Source of the DNA: Peromyscus leucopus
Taxonomy: Eukaryota > Chordata > Mammalia > Rodentia > Cricetidae
Direction of reading: 5' to 3'
Length of the DNA stretch: 64,000 bases
NCBI RefSeq assembly: GCF_004664715.2
Contig: NC_051072.1
Location: 37,076,142 to 37,140,141, forward strand
Part shown: positions 45,340 to 57,025 of the stretch, one piece after another
Layout: the number at the start of each line of letters is the position of its first letter
Position numbering within the stretch: position 1 is the first letter of the stretch
Position numbers and translations under genes: made by a program
Notes under the pieces: model-generated
Seen by the model: the letters and a program-made list of their open reading frames with translations, nothing else
Databases searched by the model: none
Told to the model about the DNA's origin: nothing

Positions 45340-46525
45340 GAAAGAAACATTTTTCAAAAACTGGGTACATGGAAGAACTCTCCCAAATCACTAAATACGC
45401 ACTGAAATTTTAATATGCTTGAGCTAGGACTAGAACTCTCTCTCTCTCCAATTAACAAAAATACTCAGACTTTTTTTTTTTTAACTAAGAAATCAGTCTG
45501 TTGTTAGGCCAACACCTGGGAGAAATGGTCATGGATTTCATCAAGCTCCAAGCGTGGACACTGTCCGTTCATGATCTCCAGACCCTTGAGCTTAAAGAAC
45601 AAAGGAAAAAGATGAAAGAAGAGAGATAAGATAGGGCTGTGGGGTCCCTATTCATGTCTCCTCTGACGGAAGAGTCAAACATGAAGAGATTCTGTGCCCG
45701 AGCTCAGGAGACAATGGGAACTATATCTCATTGCAACAGTAGCCTGTGTATCTAGTTAGAAAAATAATAATAATTGAATAATTTTCAAAAAGAAATATGA
45801 GTGAACAGACAAGTGGTGGCCTTCCTTTGCATAAACCTGGGCTAGTATGGCTTGAACACAGGATGTACGCTTTCGCTTCCTTAACTGATGTTTTGACAAG
45901 CTACCCAGGCTGCAAGATCATGTGACAATTTACCCCAAACCACGAGAGGCAGGGTGTTTCCATCCTTTTGAATAGCATGATTTGGTACTGAGATAACGAG
46001 GCCCAAACCTCAAAAAGTCTGTTCTGATATTTGCAGCTAGACAAACTCCAGGGCACATTGATTTAAACACGAAGTCTGATAAAAATGTCTGTATCTTTTT
46101 ACACTAATCGTTTGTACCCAAAGCTTAAGATCCAAAGCCTCCCAGTGAACACAGTGACTGTGTAACTGTGTTAATAAATTACTACTTAATGTAACAGGAT
46201 GGGTTCCATATAAATAATTTTATCGGTTTTCCATTGCTTTATATTTTTTTCAAATGAAAGGCAGTTTTATAAAAGTTGAATGCTGACCTCCGTTCTGTAC
46301 TTTATTTGACTGTTGACTGGTGAATGTCACTCTTTGGGGGCTTCCTTTTACCAATCGTTCTGTAACAATGCCTATTTAATTATGTCCCTGTGAGAACTAT
46401 GACTGCGTTGTCTTTATTTCCTGTTCTCCACGATGACAACCACTATAGTGACTGTAAGGTGTTACCGAACTGTATCGCCATTGAACTGTTTAGCAAAGCT
46501 AGGCAACTTCAAAGATATTCATCTC
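45340..46525. other. Unassigned stretch
   Basis: I see no gene or clear repeat apart from short T-runs. Confidence 0.4.
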
Positions 46526-46529
46526 TCTC

Positions 46530-46660
46530 TGTCACCTTTATTTTTATTTTATGTATACTAGTGTTTGGTCTGCATGTATATCTGTGCCCCATATCCATGC
46601 AATACCCAAGAAGACTAGAAGAGGGCCTTGGGTCCCCTACGACTGGACTTACAGGCCAGA
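46530..46660 (-). repeat. B2 SINE fragment, minus
   Basis: The text GTTTGGTCTGCATGTATATC and AGAAGAGGGCCTTGGGTCCC is the tail part of a reversed B2. The tRNA-like head is missing. Confidence 0.75.
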
Positions 46661-46834
46661 GCTAGAGAGAAAGGAGCCCTGGAAAGACATTTTGAGCTAA
46701 AGACTGGAAGAGGGATGGAAGTGGATGTTGTATCCAGGAAGAAAATTTTACAGCTTCACGGTACAACGTAAGAACCGAAAATGAGCGAAAGATAGCAACA
46801 CATATTTCAAGTGGGTGGCAATGGGCATGTGGAA

Positions 46835-47093
46835 AAGTGCTCAGTCTCATATACGCTCAAGTCACACCCAGGATCTTGGTTCACTTCCTGTTGCCTTTGG
46901 ATCAAGATGTGAGGACTCTCAGCTCCAGCCCCATGTCTGCCTGCATGCCGCCACACTCCCAGTCACCACGCTCCTGGCCATGATGATAATGGACTGAACC
47001 TCTGAAACTAAGGCACCACCTCAATTAGATGCTTTTCTTTATAAGAGTTGCTGTGGTGTCTCTTCACAGCAATAGAAACCCTAACTAAGACAT
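46835..47093 (+). repeat. Rodent LTR-type repeat, 5'-truncated
   Basis: The text AGGACTCTCAGCTCCAGCCC, GATGATAATGGACTGAACCT and CTCTTCACAGCAATAGAAAC ends in CTAACTAAGACA. Confidence 0.75.
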
Positions 47094-47097
47094 CTTC

Positions 47098-47800
47098 TTT
47101 GGAGAAATGTCCATTTTAATCCTTTGCTCATTTTAAATTAAGCTTTTGTTTATTATTGAACTATATGAATCTTTTATGTTCTAAATACAAGTCCTTTATC
47201 AGAGTTTCTTCTGTTTCCAGAGGGCATCCTTTGAGATACCGGCTTTTAGATTTTAGTGTAGTCCAACTTACCAATTTTTCTTTTATTTCTGGCATTTTGG
47301 ATTTCACTCCCAAGAAATCATTGTCACATCTAATATCAAGATGTTCCCCCATTTCCCACACTGTGTTTTCTTCTAAGGTTTGTTGGTGTTGTTTGTTTGG
47401 GTTTTTTTGTTTTGTTTCTTGTTTTTTGGTTTTTGGGTTGTTTATTTTTTGTTTTTTGGTTTTTTTTTGCTTGTATGCTTTTGTCTTTGGTCCATTTGGA
47501 GTTCATTTTTGTAGCTGTGCCCAGGGATCTGGTTTCGGGCTTCATTCTCTTCATGTTACTATCTAGTTTTTCCAGAATCATTTGTGAAAAAAATAATGTC
47601 TTTCCCCATTGAATTTTTTCAGGATCCTTCTCAAAGGGAATCGGTTCTAATGTGAAGGCTGGTTTCTAGATTCTCTGTCCGTTCCATGAACCTATTTCCT
47701 GTCTGTATGTCAGTACCACGCTGTCTTGATTACTGTCACTCTGTGGGAAGACTTGGTATCAGGAACTGTGAGTCTTCCAACTTTCTTTTCTCACAATTGT
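47098..47800 (-). repeat. Ancient L1M ORF2 remnant, minus
   Basis: The order AAATGTCCATTTTAATCCTT, AAATACAAGTCCTTTATCAG, CAGGGATCTGGTTTCGGGCT and CAGTACCACGCTGTCTTGAT is the reversed 3' part of old L1 ORF2. A GTTTT-rich block at 47380-47470 has expanded inside. No frame survives. Confidence 0.75.
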
Positions 47801-48247
47801 ATGATGCCTATATATGCATATATATGATATATATATTACATATCACTTCTAACCTACTTCACTTTATGCACATATCCTTTTTATCGTTGGCTCACTACCA
47901 AAGTCCTTCATTTTAGTTCTTCATAAAAGCTGTCTTTGCTTCCTTGTGCAGATATCCTGGCTGCTTCATGTGGAGACTGCCATAATCAGCAAAGTGGCAC
48001 TTTCTGGAACTCCCTCTGTCAACGCCGGTGAACAAAAGACTCTCTGTAACAGAGGTGGATCTTCCTTCTTCCTCAAATCTGTTCTTGGGCCAGGTCTCTC
48101 TTCACAGCGTTGTTGTTCTATGATTATTCCAGTTAAACTGTTCAAACTTGAACTGAGTGCATTCCTTAATAACAGATCCTTTGGAACAGTCTTCAATGTG
48201 TGTATATAAAGCATACATACAGAGATGAGTATAATTCATGATGGTAA

Positions 48248-48249
<2 letters not shown>

Positions 48250-48285
<36 letters not shown>
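48250..48285. repeat. (TA)n microsatellite
   Basis: This is an uninterrupted TA run. Confidence 0.98.
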
Positions 48286-48288
<3 letters not shown>

Positions 48289-48289
48289 A

Positions 48290-50190
48290 ATTATGTTATC
48301 AGAGCTGTAGAGACACATACATATATAGATACCTATTTTTACTTGTAAGCTTCTACATACAACTTCTTTCCTAATTGACTAATTAGTTCCCCAGAGAGTG
48401 TAAATTTCAGTTCAAACTAACAAAAGAAGCTGTCCCTCCTTGGGCATTAGGTTATCTATGTCAATTCTTTTTGTGTCCTGAAGGACACAAATCCCTCAGT
48501 ACCATCACACTGGCCTTTAAGAAACTCTGAGACCAGTGACATTTAGTTAAAATTCTAACAAATCTTTTCCTGTGGCGAGGAAGACTCCCTACCATAAGAG
48601 ACTTGATCATTTTCCAAACTTTTAAGCCATCCAATATGTATCTTAAGAAATGGTTCTAAAAAATATCAAGAAAGGCCTCCCCATAAATTAACAATAAGCA
48701 AGAAAAAATGATAAAAATAGGCAGCATGGTGTTTGTGTGGGCAGCTAACCTGGTTTTAAATCACTTCTCAACAGTCTGGGCCTGTGAGACCGCAGTCACT
48801 ACGGCCAGTCTGAGAAGGAAGCTTGTAAGAACATGGGTGTTAAATGTCCCCAGAAGGCCCACAGGCCACAGGCTCTGGCCCCAGGTTGGAGCTATCGAGA
48901 GATGGTGCAACCCTCAGGTGGAGCTCAGTGGAGTATCCTTAGATCACAGAGGACAACCTTGGAGGGGACTATGAGAGTCTGGCCCCTTCCTCTTCTTTTG
49001 CTTCCAGGTCATGAGGTCAGCAGTTTCCTCTGCCTGCATCAGGTACACTTCCCCAAGAGCAGAAGCAACAAGTCCCCATATAAACCTTTTCTCTTTATAA
49101 GCTAATTGGACCGGGTATTTTTAAAACAGTAACAGAAAGCTGGCTAAACAAACTTGTTGCTAGCAAGAGGAAATGGATTTACAGACCAACATGAGTGGGT
49201 TCCAGGGGGTTCTTTATGGCTGGTTCATCATTAAATCTGAGTTACAGAGCACTCATGGGCTTCAACTACTGACGAAGGAAGACAATTGAGACAGGGACCA
49301 TCTAGGGATTCCGAGTGTGCACAGATGAAGCTATTTTCTCACTTGGCCCTTGGGACAGTGTAAGACCTCAGATGCTAACATCTGATGGGCAATATTAAAA
49401 TACTTTGATGATACAGATACTAGGAACATCGTGCTGTGGGGGGGGGGGGTTAGAAATAACCCTGAACTTCCATGTGGTGAGTTCATTACCACCCTGAGGA
49501 GCAGAAACCAGAACATGGAAACAATAGTAGTTGACACGAACTTCAGGGGAAATAATAATTACTTTTCATAGATTAACTATGAACAGCAGCTGCAGTCGTG
49601 AAAACACCAGGTTCCTATTCCTACAAAACCCAAATTAAAGCTCAATTCTAGACGTGGGTGGGGAGGGTATGGTGGGAACAGTGGCAAAGGAAAGGACCAA
49701 GCCCTCTTCTGCTCTCATGGTAGGAAGGCAGAGGACACCCAGGTCGAAATAACCAAGAAGCAGCAACATCCCATTTTCAAAGGGCACATAAAGATGAACC
49801 CAGATCAGCAGCTGAGTGGCGACCAAGGCTTCCCCAGGGAGGGGAATGTGAGAATGGGATCAGAGAACCAGTCTTTCACACAACAAAACTCACAGAACTG
49901 ATTGACTCCCTAAGCCGTTTTTATTGAGAAAACGTAAGAAAAAGGGAGAGGGGGAGGAGATGAGAGCATCGAGCTGAGACAGAAATCACTCAGTAGTCTA
50001 AGAACAACTGACTCGGCCAGAACTGATGGAAATGGAGAGACTGGAGCAGAGAAGTGAAGACCGTCTTAGAAAACACGGGAAAAGCTCAGTGCCTGCTGCG
50101 TGGGGACAAGAGATACTGAGATGCTCAAATCTCAAGCCAGTCCGCTTGGTAAAAGGGATCTACCCACCTCATACAATGAACATATGCCCA
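48290..50190. other. Unassigned stretch
   Basis: I see no gene. A G13 run lies at about 49438-49450. Two plus frames near 48708-49105 overlap in different phases and lack motifs. Confidence 0.4.
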
Positions 50191-50195
50191 TAAAC

Positions 50196-50418
50196 CACAG
50201 GTTCCCAACCTGTTGGTCAAGGCCCCTTTGGGGGTCAAACAACCCTTTCACAGGGTCACCTAAGACCATCAGAAAACACAGATGTTTACATTACAACTCA
50301 TAACAGTAGCAAAATGACAGTTATGAAGTGGCAATGAAAATAATTTTATGGTTGGGGTCAACACAACACGAGGAACTGTATTAAAGGGTCGCAGCATTAG
50401 GAAGGCTGAGAACCATTG
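50196..50418 (+). mobile_element. URR1 hAT-type DNA transposon
   Basis: The ends ACAGGTTCCCAACCTG and GGCTGAGAACCATTG are the decayed inverted termini. The core AGCAAAATGACAGTTATGAA is typical. It is non-coding. Confidence 0.88.
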
Positions 50419-50419
50419 G

Positions 50420-51590
50420 TATAGACTCTGCTTTTTCAAATGATGGGGGTAGGGAAGGAGTCCTTGATTTGTACAGGGCTCTCATTTCTGTGACCTACTA
50501 ATGTCCATATTGTTGTTTTAACTCTACTATATGAAGATCCTCTGGTCCCACCTTGCCAGAGATACAGCAGATTCTCTGTGAACAGTCTAGGGCGATTGGA
50601 TGTCTTTGTAGGAAGTGCAGACTTTAATGTTGACAACTAAGGAGAGAAAAGAAATACCAATCTGTTGCTTCTAAAGTTACATCACAAGAGCTGTAGGCAT
50701 GGCTTCATCGAGAAGTGTAACGACGCACACTTTGGAGTGTCTTCTTCATCTCTTTGTGTGTTTCAATCATTCACTCTTCACATTGATGCCATAAGCAGGT
50801 GCATGATAACCCTTCCACTATATAGATTATACAGGAGGAAGTCAGTGCACAGATCAGTTAAGTACTCTGCCTGTGGTTGCCAGAAAAAGACAGTTGGGCA
50901 TGGATTCTTGGGACAGGTTTTCAAGTACATTAAAGTTGGTTCCTCACTGTTTCAAGTAAAACCAGACTTGGGTTGGGATGGTTGCTCCTTCAGCTCATTT
51001 GGCTAAAGTGATTCCGCAACTGTGCATCTAAGGGGTGGGAGTTAAAATCTAACACCCAGAGCTGTAGTATAGAGTCTCTTCGCTCCACTCACATAAACAA
51101 ACTGCACCCTGACGTACTTCAAGCGCAACGCCGGGGGATCTTCTGCCGTTTTGAGTTCAGTTACATTTTAATTGGTAAAGGGAAGCGAATCAGAAAGGGC
51201 ATGCATGCCTTTCTCCCATGAACTTCTCTAAAGTTAAGCATTGACAAGCAAGGAAAAAATCTCACCTGTGACTGCTCACCCAGGACGAGACACATTGTTT
51301 TGAGTTCTCTTTGTTCCTGCACTATTCAGTCTTGAATACCTCCATGCTCCCTCTCCAGTGGACTTGTGTGAATCCTGCTGGATGCTAACAGCAGAGTTTA
51401 GCATTGAACATGAAGAGTAAGTAAGACACCCTCTGTTTTCAGGTATTCACAATCCCTGGGGCTACATCCTTTGCAGCTGGAGCTGTCCATGTTAGCCCAA
51501 AATTCAGTGTCAAGGCCTTCAGAGAGCAAAGTGTTTGCGTGGCACCATTGTCCAATTCCTTTCTTCCTGATGCATGCATGTATCTAAGAG
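50420..51590. other. Unassigned stretch with possible MIR scrap
   Basis: I see no gene. Around 50790-50885 the text could be a decayed reversed MIR. Confidence 0.35.
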
Positions 51591-51592
51591 CA

Positions 51593-51819
51593 GTGGTTCT
51601 CAACCTGTGGGTCACGACCCCCTTGGGGTTGAACGGACCTTACACAGGGATCGCCTAAGACCACCAGAAAACACAGATATTTACACTATGATTCATAACA
51701 GTAGCAAAATTACAGTTATGGAGTAGCAGTTAGAATAATTTTATGTTTGGGGGGTCACCACAATATGAGGAAACCTATTAAAGGGTTGCAGCATTAGGAA
51801 GGTTGCGAACCGCTGCTTT
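51593..51819 (+). mobile_element. URR1 hAT-type DNA transposon
   Basis: Its terminus CAGTGGTTCTCAACCTGTGG faces AGGTTGCGAACCGCTG. The flanks TCTAAGAG and CTTTAGAG may be a decayed 8-base target duplication. Confidence 0.92.
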
Positions 51820-51929
51820 AGAGGGCTGAATTTCTGAAAATGATTTTCTAAAAAGATGAATGTGAAGTATTCAGCTTACAAAGCAAAGAAAATATGCGAA
51901 TACAAGTATTACATCCTTCGCCAGGTTCG

Positions 51930-52095
51930 GGGTGTGAGGATGATGGTGCCCCACGCCTGTAAATCAGCACTCTGGAGGCATGGGCAAATGGATCTCTGAG
52001 AGTTTGTGGTGAGCCTGGTCTACAGAGAGTGTTGCAGGACATCCAGGATAGTTACACAGAGAAACCCCATCTGCAGAAACAAACAGAACAAAAAG
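51930..52095 (+). repeat. B1 SINE, plus (left half of inverted pair)
   Basis: The text GGTGCCCCACGCCTGTAAAT and GTGGTGAGCCTGGTCTACAG is a moderately diverged B1 with an AACA-rich tail. Confidence 0.85.
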
Positions 52096-52107
52096 GAGCT
52101 GCCATGT

Positions 52108-52302
52108 TTTTGTTTGTTTGTTTGTTTGTTTGTTTTTTGTTTTGGTTTTGGTTTTGGTTTTTTGAGACAAGGTTTCTCTGTGTAGTTTTGCGCCTTTCCT
52201 GGAACTCACTTGGTAGCCAGGCTGGCCTCGAACTCACAGAGATCCGCCTGCCTCTGCCTCCCGAGTGCTGGGATTAAAGGCGTGCGCCACCACTGCCCGG
52301 CG
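52108..52302 (-). repeat. B1 SINE, minus (right half of inverted pair)
   Basis: A GTTT/GGTTTT tail precedes TGAGACAAGGTTTCTCTGTG and GGGATTAAAGGCGTGCGCCA. It is near full length and faces the 51930 copy. Confidence 0.95.
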
Positions 52303-52315
52303 TCTACGCACTTCT

Positions 52316-53080
52316 TTAAACTTTCTTTTTATTTATTCTGTGTCATTCACATCATGCATCTTGATCTCAATCATTTCCTGTCCCTTCGTATCCACCCTCT
52401 GCCCTTGTAGCTCCCCCCACCCCAGTAAAATTTAAGAGAAAAAAGAAGAGGGGAGAAAAGGGGAGGACCTCATCATGGAAGCTGCAGTACGACACAGTGA
52501 GTCACACGGTAAATCTTTTGCTCATATATCTTTACTTGCAAGTATTCATTGCCAAGAGTCACTGGTCTGGTCCGGGGTCTCTGGTTTCTGCTACACTATC
52601 AATGCTGGGCTCACTATTGATCCTAGAACTCCTCCTGGTTAGCCTGTTGTTGCCCTGTGTTGTGGAGATCCTGCAGCTTTGGGTCTGCAGGACGGGTCCC
52701 TTCATGTGCTCCAGCAGATCACAGATGGAGCAGATGTTGGGGTGGGCCAACCCATAGCCCTGGTTCTGGTCCTGGGTAGTTGCAGGGTTGGTCAGCCCTC
52801 CAGCTCTCCCCCATCCTCACCACCAGCGTGAACTCTCCTGCATTGCCTTGGCGAGTTCACACTTTACAGCCAGGAACAAGGGGCAGGACCGTTCTCCTGC
52901 TTTCGTGTCCTCACACCTACACCAGTACCTTCAGGCTCAGCTCTACTGTGATGTCCAAGTGTGGCGTAGGGGCCACTCTCTTGAGTCCTGCAGCAGATGA
53001 GGGGCAGGGACAGCTCCCGCTCTTAATGACCTCAGGGCCAACTCTCCCACCTGTCTCAGGGGTTTCTATGCACTTTTCAC
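52316..53080 (-). repeat. Rodent L1 (Lx-type) non-coding fragment
   Basis: The text CATCATGGAAGCTGCAGTAC, TTTACTTGCAAGTATTCATT, CCTGTGTTGTGGAGATCCTG and CAGCTTTGGGTCTGCAGGAC matches a common rodent L1-linked segment as recalled. Orientation is inferred. Confidence 0.55.
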
Positions 53081-53087
53081 CCTTGAA

Positions 53088-53150
53088 CATACATACATAC
53101 ATACATACATACATAAATAGATAAATAAACAAACAAATAAATAAATAAAT
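53088..53150. repeat. (ACAT)n then (AAAT)n repeat
   Basis: Tetranucleotide runs with small interruptions. Confidence 0.95.
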
Positions 53151-53196
53151 AATAAAACAAAACTGAATCTTCTCTAGTTTAGGTGCAATTCATTTT

Positions 53197-54174
53197 TTAC
53201 AGTATTTTATTTTATAATTAACTTAATTTTACATATCAGCCACAGATTCCCCCCTCCTCCCTCCTCCCAACCCTCTCCCCCAATACACCCCCCACTTCCA
53301 CCTCCTCCAAGGCAAGGTCTCCCCTAGGGAGTCAGCCCAGCCTGGCAGACTCAGCCAAGGCAGGTCCAGTGCCCTCCTCCCTACACCAAGACTGAGCAAA
53401 TTGTCTAATCATATGCCCCAGGTTCCAAAAAGTCAGCCCATGCACCAAGGACAGGTCCCAGCTCCACAGCCTGGGGCCTCCCAAACAGTTCAAGCTCATC
53501 AACTGTCTCACTTATCCAGAGGGCCTGGTCCAGTTCCATGGGGGTTCCTCCGCATTGGTTCACAGTTCATGTATTTCCACTAGTTTGGCTATTTGTCCCT
53601 GTGCTTCCTCCAAACATGGTCTCAACATCTCTCTATCATCAATCCCTCCTCTCTCTCGCTGATTGGACTCCCAGAGCTCCACCTGGGGCTCGGCCGTGGA
53701 TCTCTGCATCCGCTTCTATCAGACACTGGATGAGAGTTCTATCTTCAACAAATGGTGCTGGCATAACTGGATGTCAACATGCAGAAGACTGGAAATAGAT
53801 CCATATCTGTCACCGTGCACAGAACTTAAGTCCAAGTGGATCAAAGACCTCAACATAGATCCAGCTACTCTGAACCTGACAGAAGAGAAAGTAGAAAGTA
53901 GTCTTGAACCCATTGGCATAGGAGATCACTTCCTAAATATAACACCAGCAGCACAGACACTGAGAGAAACAATTAATCAATGGGACCTCTTGAAACGGAG
54001 AAGCTCTTGTAGGGCAAAAGACACGGTCAATAAGACAAAACGACAGCCTACAGAATGGGAAAAGACCTTCACCAACCCCACATCTGACAGAGGGCTGATA
54101 TCCAGAATATATAAAGAACTCAAGAAATTAGACATCAAAATACCCAACAGTCCAACCAAAAAATGGGCTATAGA
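53197..54174 (-). mobile_element. L1 insertion with internal inversion (twin priming)
   Basis: The 3' UTR lies in minus orientation (53197 to about 53738), with CCAGAGCTCCACCTGGGGCT and TCTGCATCCGCTTCTATCAG near the junction. An ORF2 piece lies in plus orientation from about 53739 to 54174. GCAATTCATTTT at 53185-53196 and 54175-54186 is the target duplication. The short A-rich tail abuts the left copy. Confidence 0.88.
53739..54174 (+). pseudogene. L1 ORF2 C-terminal fragment
   Basis: The translation contains FNKWCWHNWMSTCRRL, DPYLSPCTELKSKWIKDLN, RQPTEWEKTF and DRGLISRIYKELKKL, all hallmarks of the region after the reverse transcriptase in L1 ORF2p. About 145 codons remain open. No start, endonuclease or reverse transcriptase part is present, so it cannot be functional. 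The region between this piece and the 3' UTR was lost at the inversion junction. Confidence 0.92.
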
Positions 54175-54361
54175 GCAATTCATTTTATCAATATCCTATT
54201 AAGCAATATCCTAGTGAAGAAAGCAAATATTTAAAATAAAATGTTCAGAACCTCTGGGATCTCAAAAGTGGTTTAGAGTCATCGTAAAGGAAATTTCCAA
54301 GTCTCCTCTGCTTGGTCCAATGTTTAGGGTTGTTTATTTGTCTGTATGTCATTTTTTAGGT

Positions 54362-54550
54362 ATCTCTCTTATGTGTATGCATATAGATGTTTCCATGTGT
54401 ATGGGCATGTGTGTGAGGTGCATGTACACATGGTTACACACACATGTGGAAGCCCAATGTGAGCCTTTGGGTGCCTCCCTTGATCATTCTTCATTTTATT
54501 CACTGAGGCAAGTTCTCTCCATTGAACATAGAGCTCACTGGTAAGACATC
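54362..54550 (-). repeat. B3-type SINE, minus, partial
   Basis: The text ACACACACATGTGGAAGCCC and 'ttcattttattcactgaggcaag' with TTGAACATAGAGCTCACTGG fits the 3' part of B3 reversed. Confidence 0.6.
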
Positions 54551-54746
54551 GTGCCATATTCTATTACACCATGGCCCAGTAGATCTTCTGCCCACTACAT
54601 CACCTGATACAGAAGCTGTATTCCTCAATGCCAAGAAGCATGTGTGAAGGGAAGAGAGGGCTCTTCAGAGAGAGAACTTACACCTCAGAGTCGCTGTTTG
54701 GATGACTGGTTTACTATCCATCTTGGAAATAATTTTCTTTTATTCA

Positions 54747-54862
54747 GGCATGCGATACGCACCTATGATTCCGGCACTCAACTGACTGAGGTGAGGGGAT
54801 TGCTACGAGTTCCTGGGCAGCCCACCAGGCTACTCTGGTGAGACCTTGTTTCTAAAACTTGC
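54747..54862 (+). repeat. Old B1 SINE, plus
   Basis: The text GGCATGCGATACGCACCTAT and GTGAGACCTTGTTTCTAAAA marks a diverged B1. Confidence 0.6.
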
Positions 54863-54867
54863 AGAGA

Positions 54868-55225
54868 AGGGGCTGGGGCGATGGCTCAGCGGGTAGGAAG
54901 CACTGGCTGTACATGCACAAGGACCCAAGTTCAAGTCCCTAGAACCCACATCAAAATCTGGGTGTGGTCATCCAGGCAACTATAACCCCAGTGCCGAGAG
55001 AAGGGAGTTGAGACAGGAGGATTGCTGGGTAGGGCTTAGTGGTCACCAGCCTAACTCTAGGTTCAGCAAGAGACCCTGTCTCAAGAGAATAGAGAGCAAT
55101 GGCAGGACATGAGATACCCTCCTCTGGCTTCATGTGCACATGGACTTGTGTGCACACATGTAAGTCCCACACACATAGACCACACACCCTTACATACACA
55201 CAAACAAAGTAAATAATTGGTTTTA
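54868..55225 (+). repeat. B3 SINE, plus, near full length
   Basis: The head GGGGCTGGGGCGATGGCTCA, the body GGTTCAGCAAGAGACCCTGT and the tail CTCTGGCTTCATGTGCACAT follow B3 in order. Confidence 0.9.
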
Positions 55226-55231
55226 AAAAGT

Positions 55232-55435
55232 TGGGTGTGGGGCTAGCTATATGGCTCAGCGGGTAATGGAGCTTGCTGGCAAAGCCTGACTACTTCACTT
55301 CAATCCTTGAAACACACTTGGTGGAAGGAGAGAACCGAGTCCTGCATGTCGTCCTCTCACATCCACACAGGCATTGTCACATAGGCGCGCGCACACACAC
55401 AAAATGTAATTTAACGGGAAAAAAAAAACTTAAAA
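55232..55435 (+). repeat. tRNA-derived SINE (RSINE/B2-like), plus
   Basis: The head GGGGCTAGCTATATGGCTCA, the body GGTGGAAGGAGAGAACCGAG and a CA/A tail support this. Confidence 0.8.
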
Positions 55436-55442
55436 GAAAAAA

Positions 55443-55560
55443 AGCTGAGCGTGATGACTCACTCCTGTCATCCCAGACAGACTAAGAATTCAAGGTCGGC
55501 TTTGGCTATGTACCAAGTTTGAGACCAGTCTGGGTTGCATGAGACTATGTCTCAAAATCA
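55443..55560 (+). repeat. Old B1 SINE, plus
   Basis: The text GCTGAGCGTGATGACTCACT and GAATTCAAGGTCGGCTTTGG marks it. Confidence 0.7.
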
Positions 55561-56020
55561 CATCAAATCAGTAACGTCTGCTATAATGAAAACTTTAGAA
55601 CACTTTGTTGCTCCTTTTGGTTCCTGGATGAAAGCCCTCTGTTCTGATTTTCACTCAAGAATAAAGATAGCAGGGAACAGGGGGACCAGATGTCTTCTCC
55701 TCCTGCTTCGAGCCCCTAAAAGATTCAGATGGGATGAGTAAGTCGTGGTTTTGTAATTAAAATGTGGGCCACTGTCCACGTTTGATAAGACTTCTTTAAA
55801 ATGACAGCTGAAGTGAATGTACGTCTCTGGCTCAGGACCTACTACACTTTGGAAAGTGTGGTGAGAACAGAGGCCTGAATAATTCATCCAACACCACCCC
55901 GGTGGCCCCAACTGCTACATGCTGAGTCTTGCTGAGGGCTTTTCCGGCCCTTTCTTTCCAACTAATTATCAGTTTTTCTACAACATCTTCACTGCTGGTA
56001 GCTGATAAGACCTTGTATCA

Positions 56021-56295
56021 GCCACCTTTCCACTGCTATGACAAAATACCTGAGGTACTCAGGCTAATACCTGAAAAGGTTTGTGTTAGCTTGCATTTTC
56101 AGAGGTTTCCATTCATGATTACTACCCTGTCACTGTGGGCCTTTGGCAACTATATGGTAAAGGAGGCCTGTTCACCTTACAGTGACAGGAAGCCAAGACA
56201 GAAAAGGAACAAGGACCCCAATATCCCCTACAAGGACAATAGCCCCAATATCCCCTACAAGGACAATAGCCCCAATATCCTCAAATGACCTAACT
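56021..56295 (+). repeat. Diverged LTR-type repeat start and 27-base minisatellite
   Basis: The text CCACTGCTATGACAAAATAC resembles the 5' end of the 24052 family. A 27-base unit (CCCCAATATCCCCTACAAGG and onward) is repeated about 2.5 times near 56216-56281. Confidence 0.55.
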
Positions 56296-56299
56296 TCCT

Positions 56300-56991
56300 T
56301 CTAGTGAGCAACCTACCTCTTAAAGGGTCCACACTCTTCAGGAGAACTACAGATAGGCTGGGGACCATGCCTTTAATATATAGCACTGTGAAGATCCAAA
56401 TAACAGGGGATATCATTTACTATTAAACACAACAAAGTCACCATGAAAGTATCATAAAGAACCAGTTTTTTTATAGAAATCCACCATGCTCTCTCTATCT
56501 CTGTGAATATCTTTGTGATAGTGGTTTGTGGCAGTGCTTTCTAATGAATCTGTCGTTTGTTAATGCAACAGGATCCCATCCTGGCACCTGGCACTTTATA
56601 AACACGGCAAGTACGAGGTCAACCCAGTATCTAAAATAAATAACAAACCAAGAGTTGTTGACACAGACCAGGACCAAAGCACACCAGAGACCTTAAGGCT
56701 TTTAGAAGCCCCCCATCCTCCAGCCAAATGACACATGGAGACTGGCATCTTGCCAGAGTATGTTCTGGAGTTAACGTCATCTGCTTGGGTGGAGCAGAGA
56801 CTTCCGTTTTAATGATCATGAAACTATGGAAAATAAAGAAAATTACAAGCCATTGAAGGCAATCCACATATTTAGAACAACTGATTTTTAATGCACTATT
56901 TCGATGCCTGGTTAATTAGCTGTCATACAGTAGTGTCAATGGGTCGTCTGGGCATCAGGAACAGCTAGCATTTGTAGAGGGCTTTGTTTGC

Positions 56992-57025
<34 letters not shown>

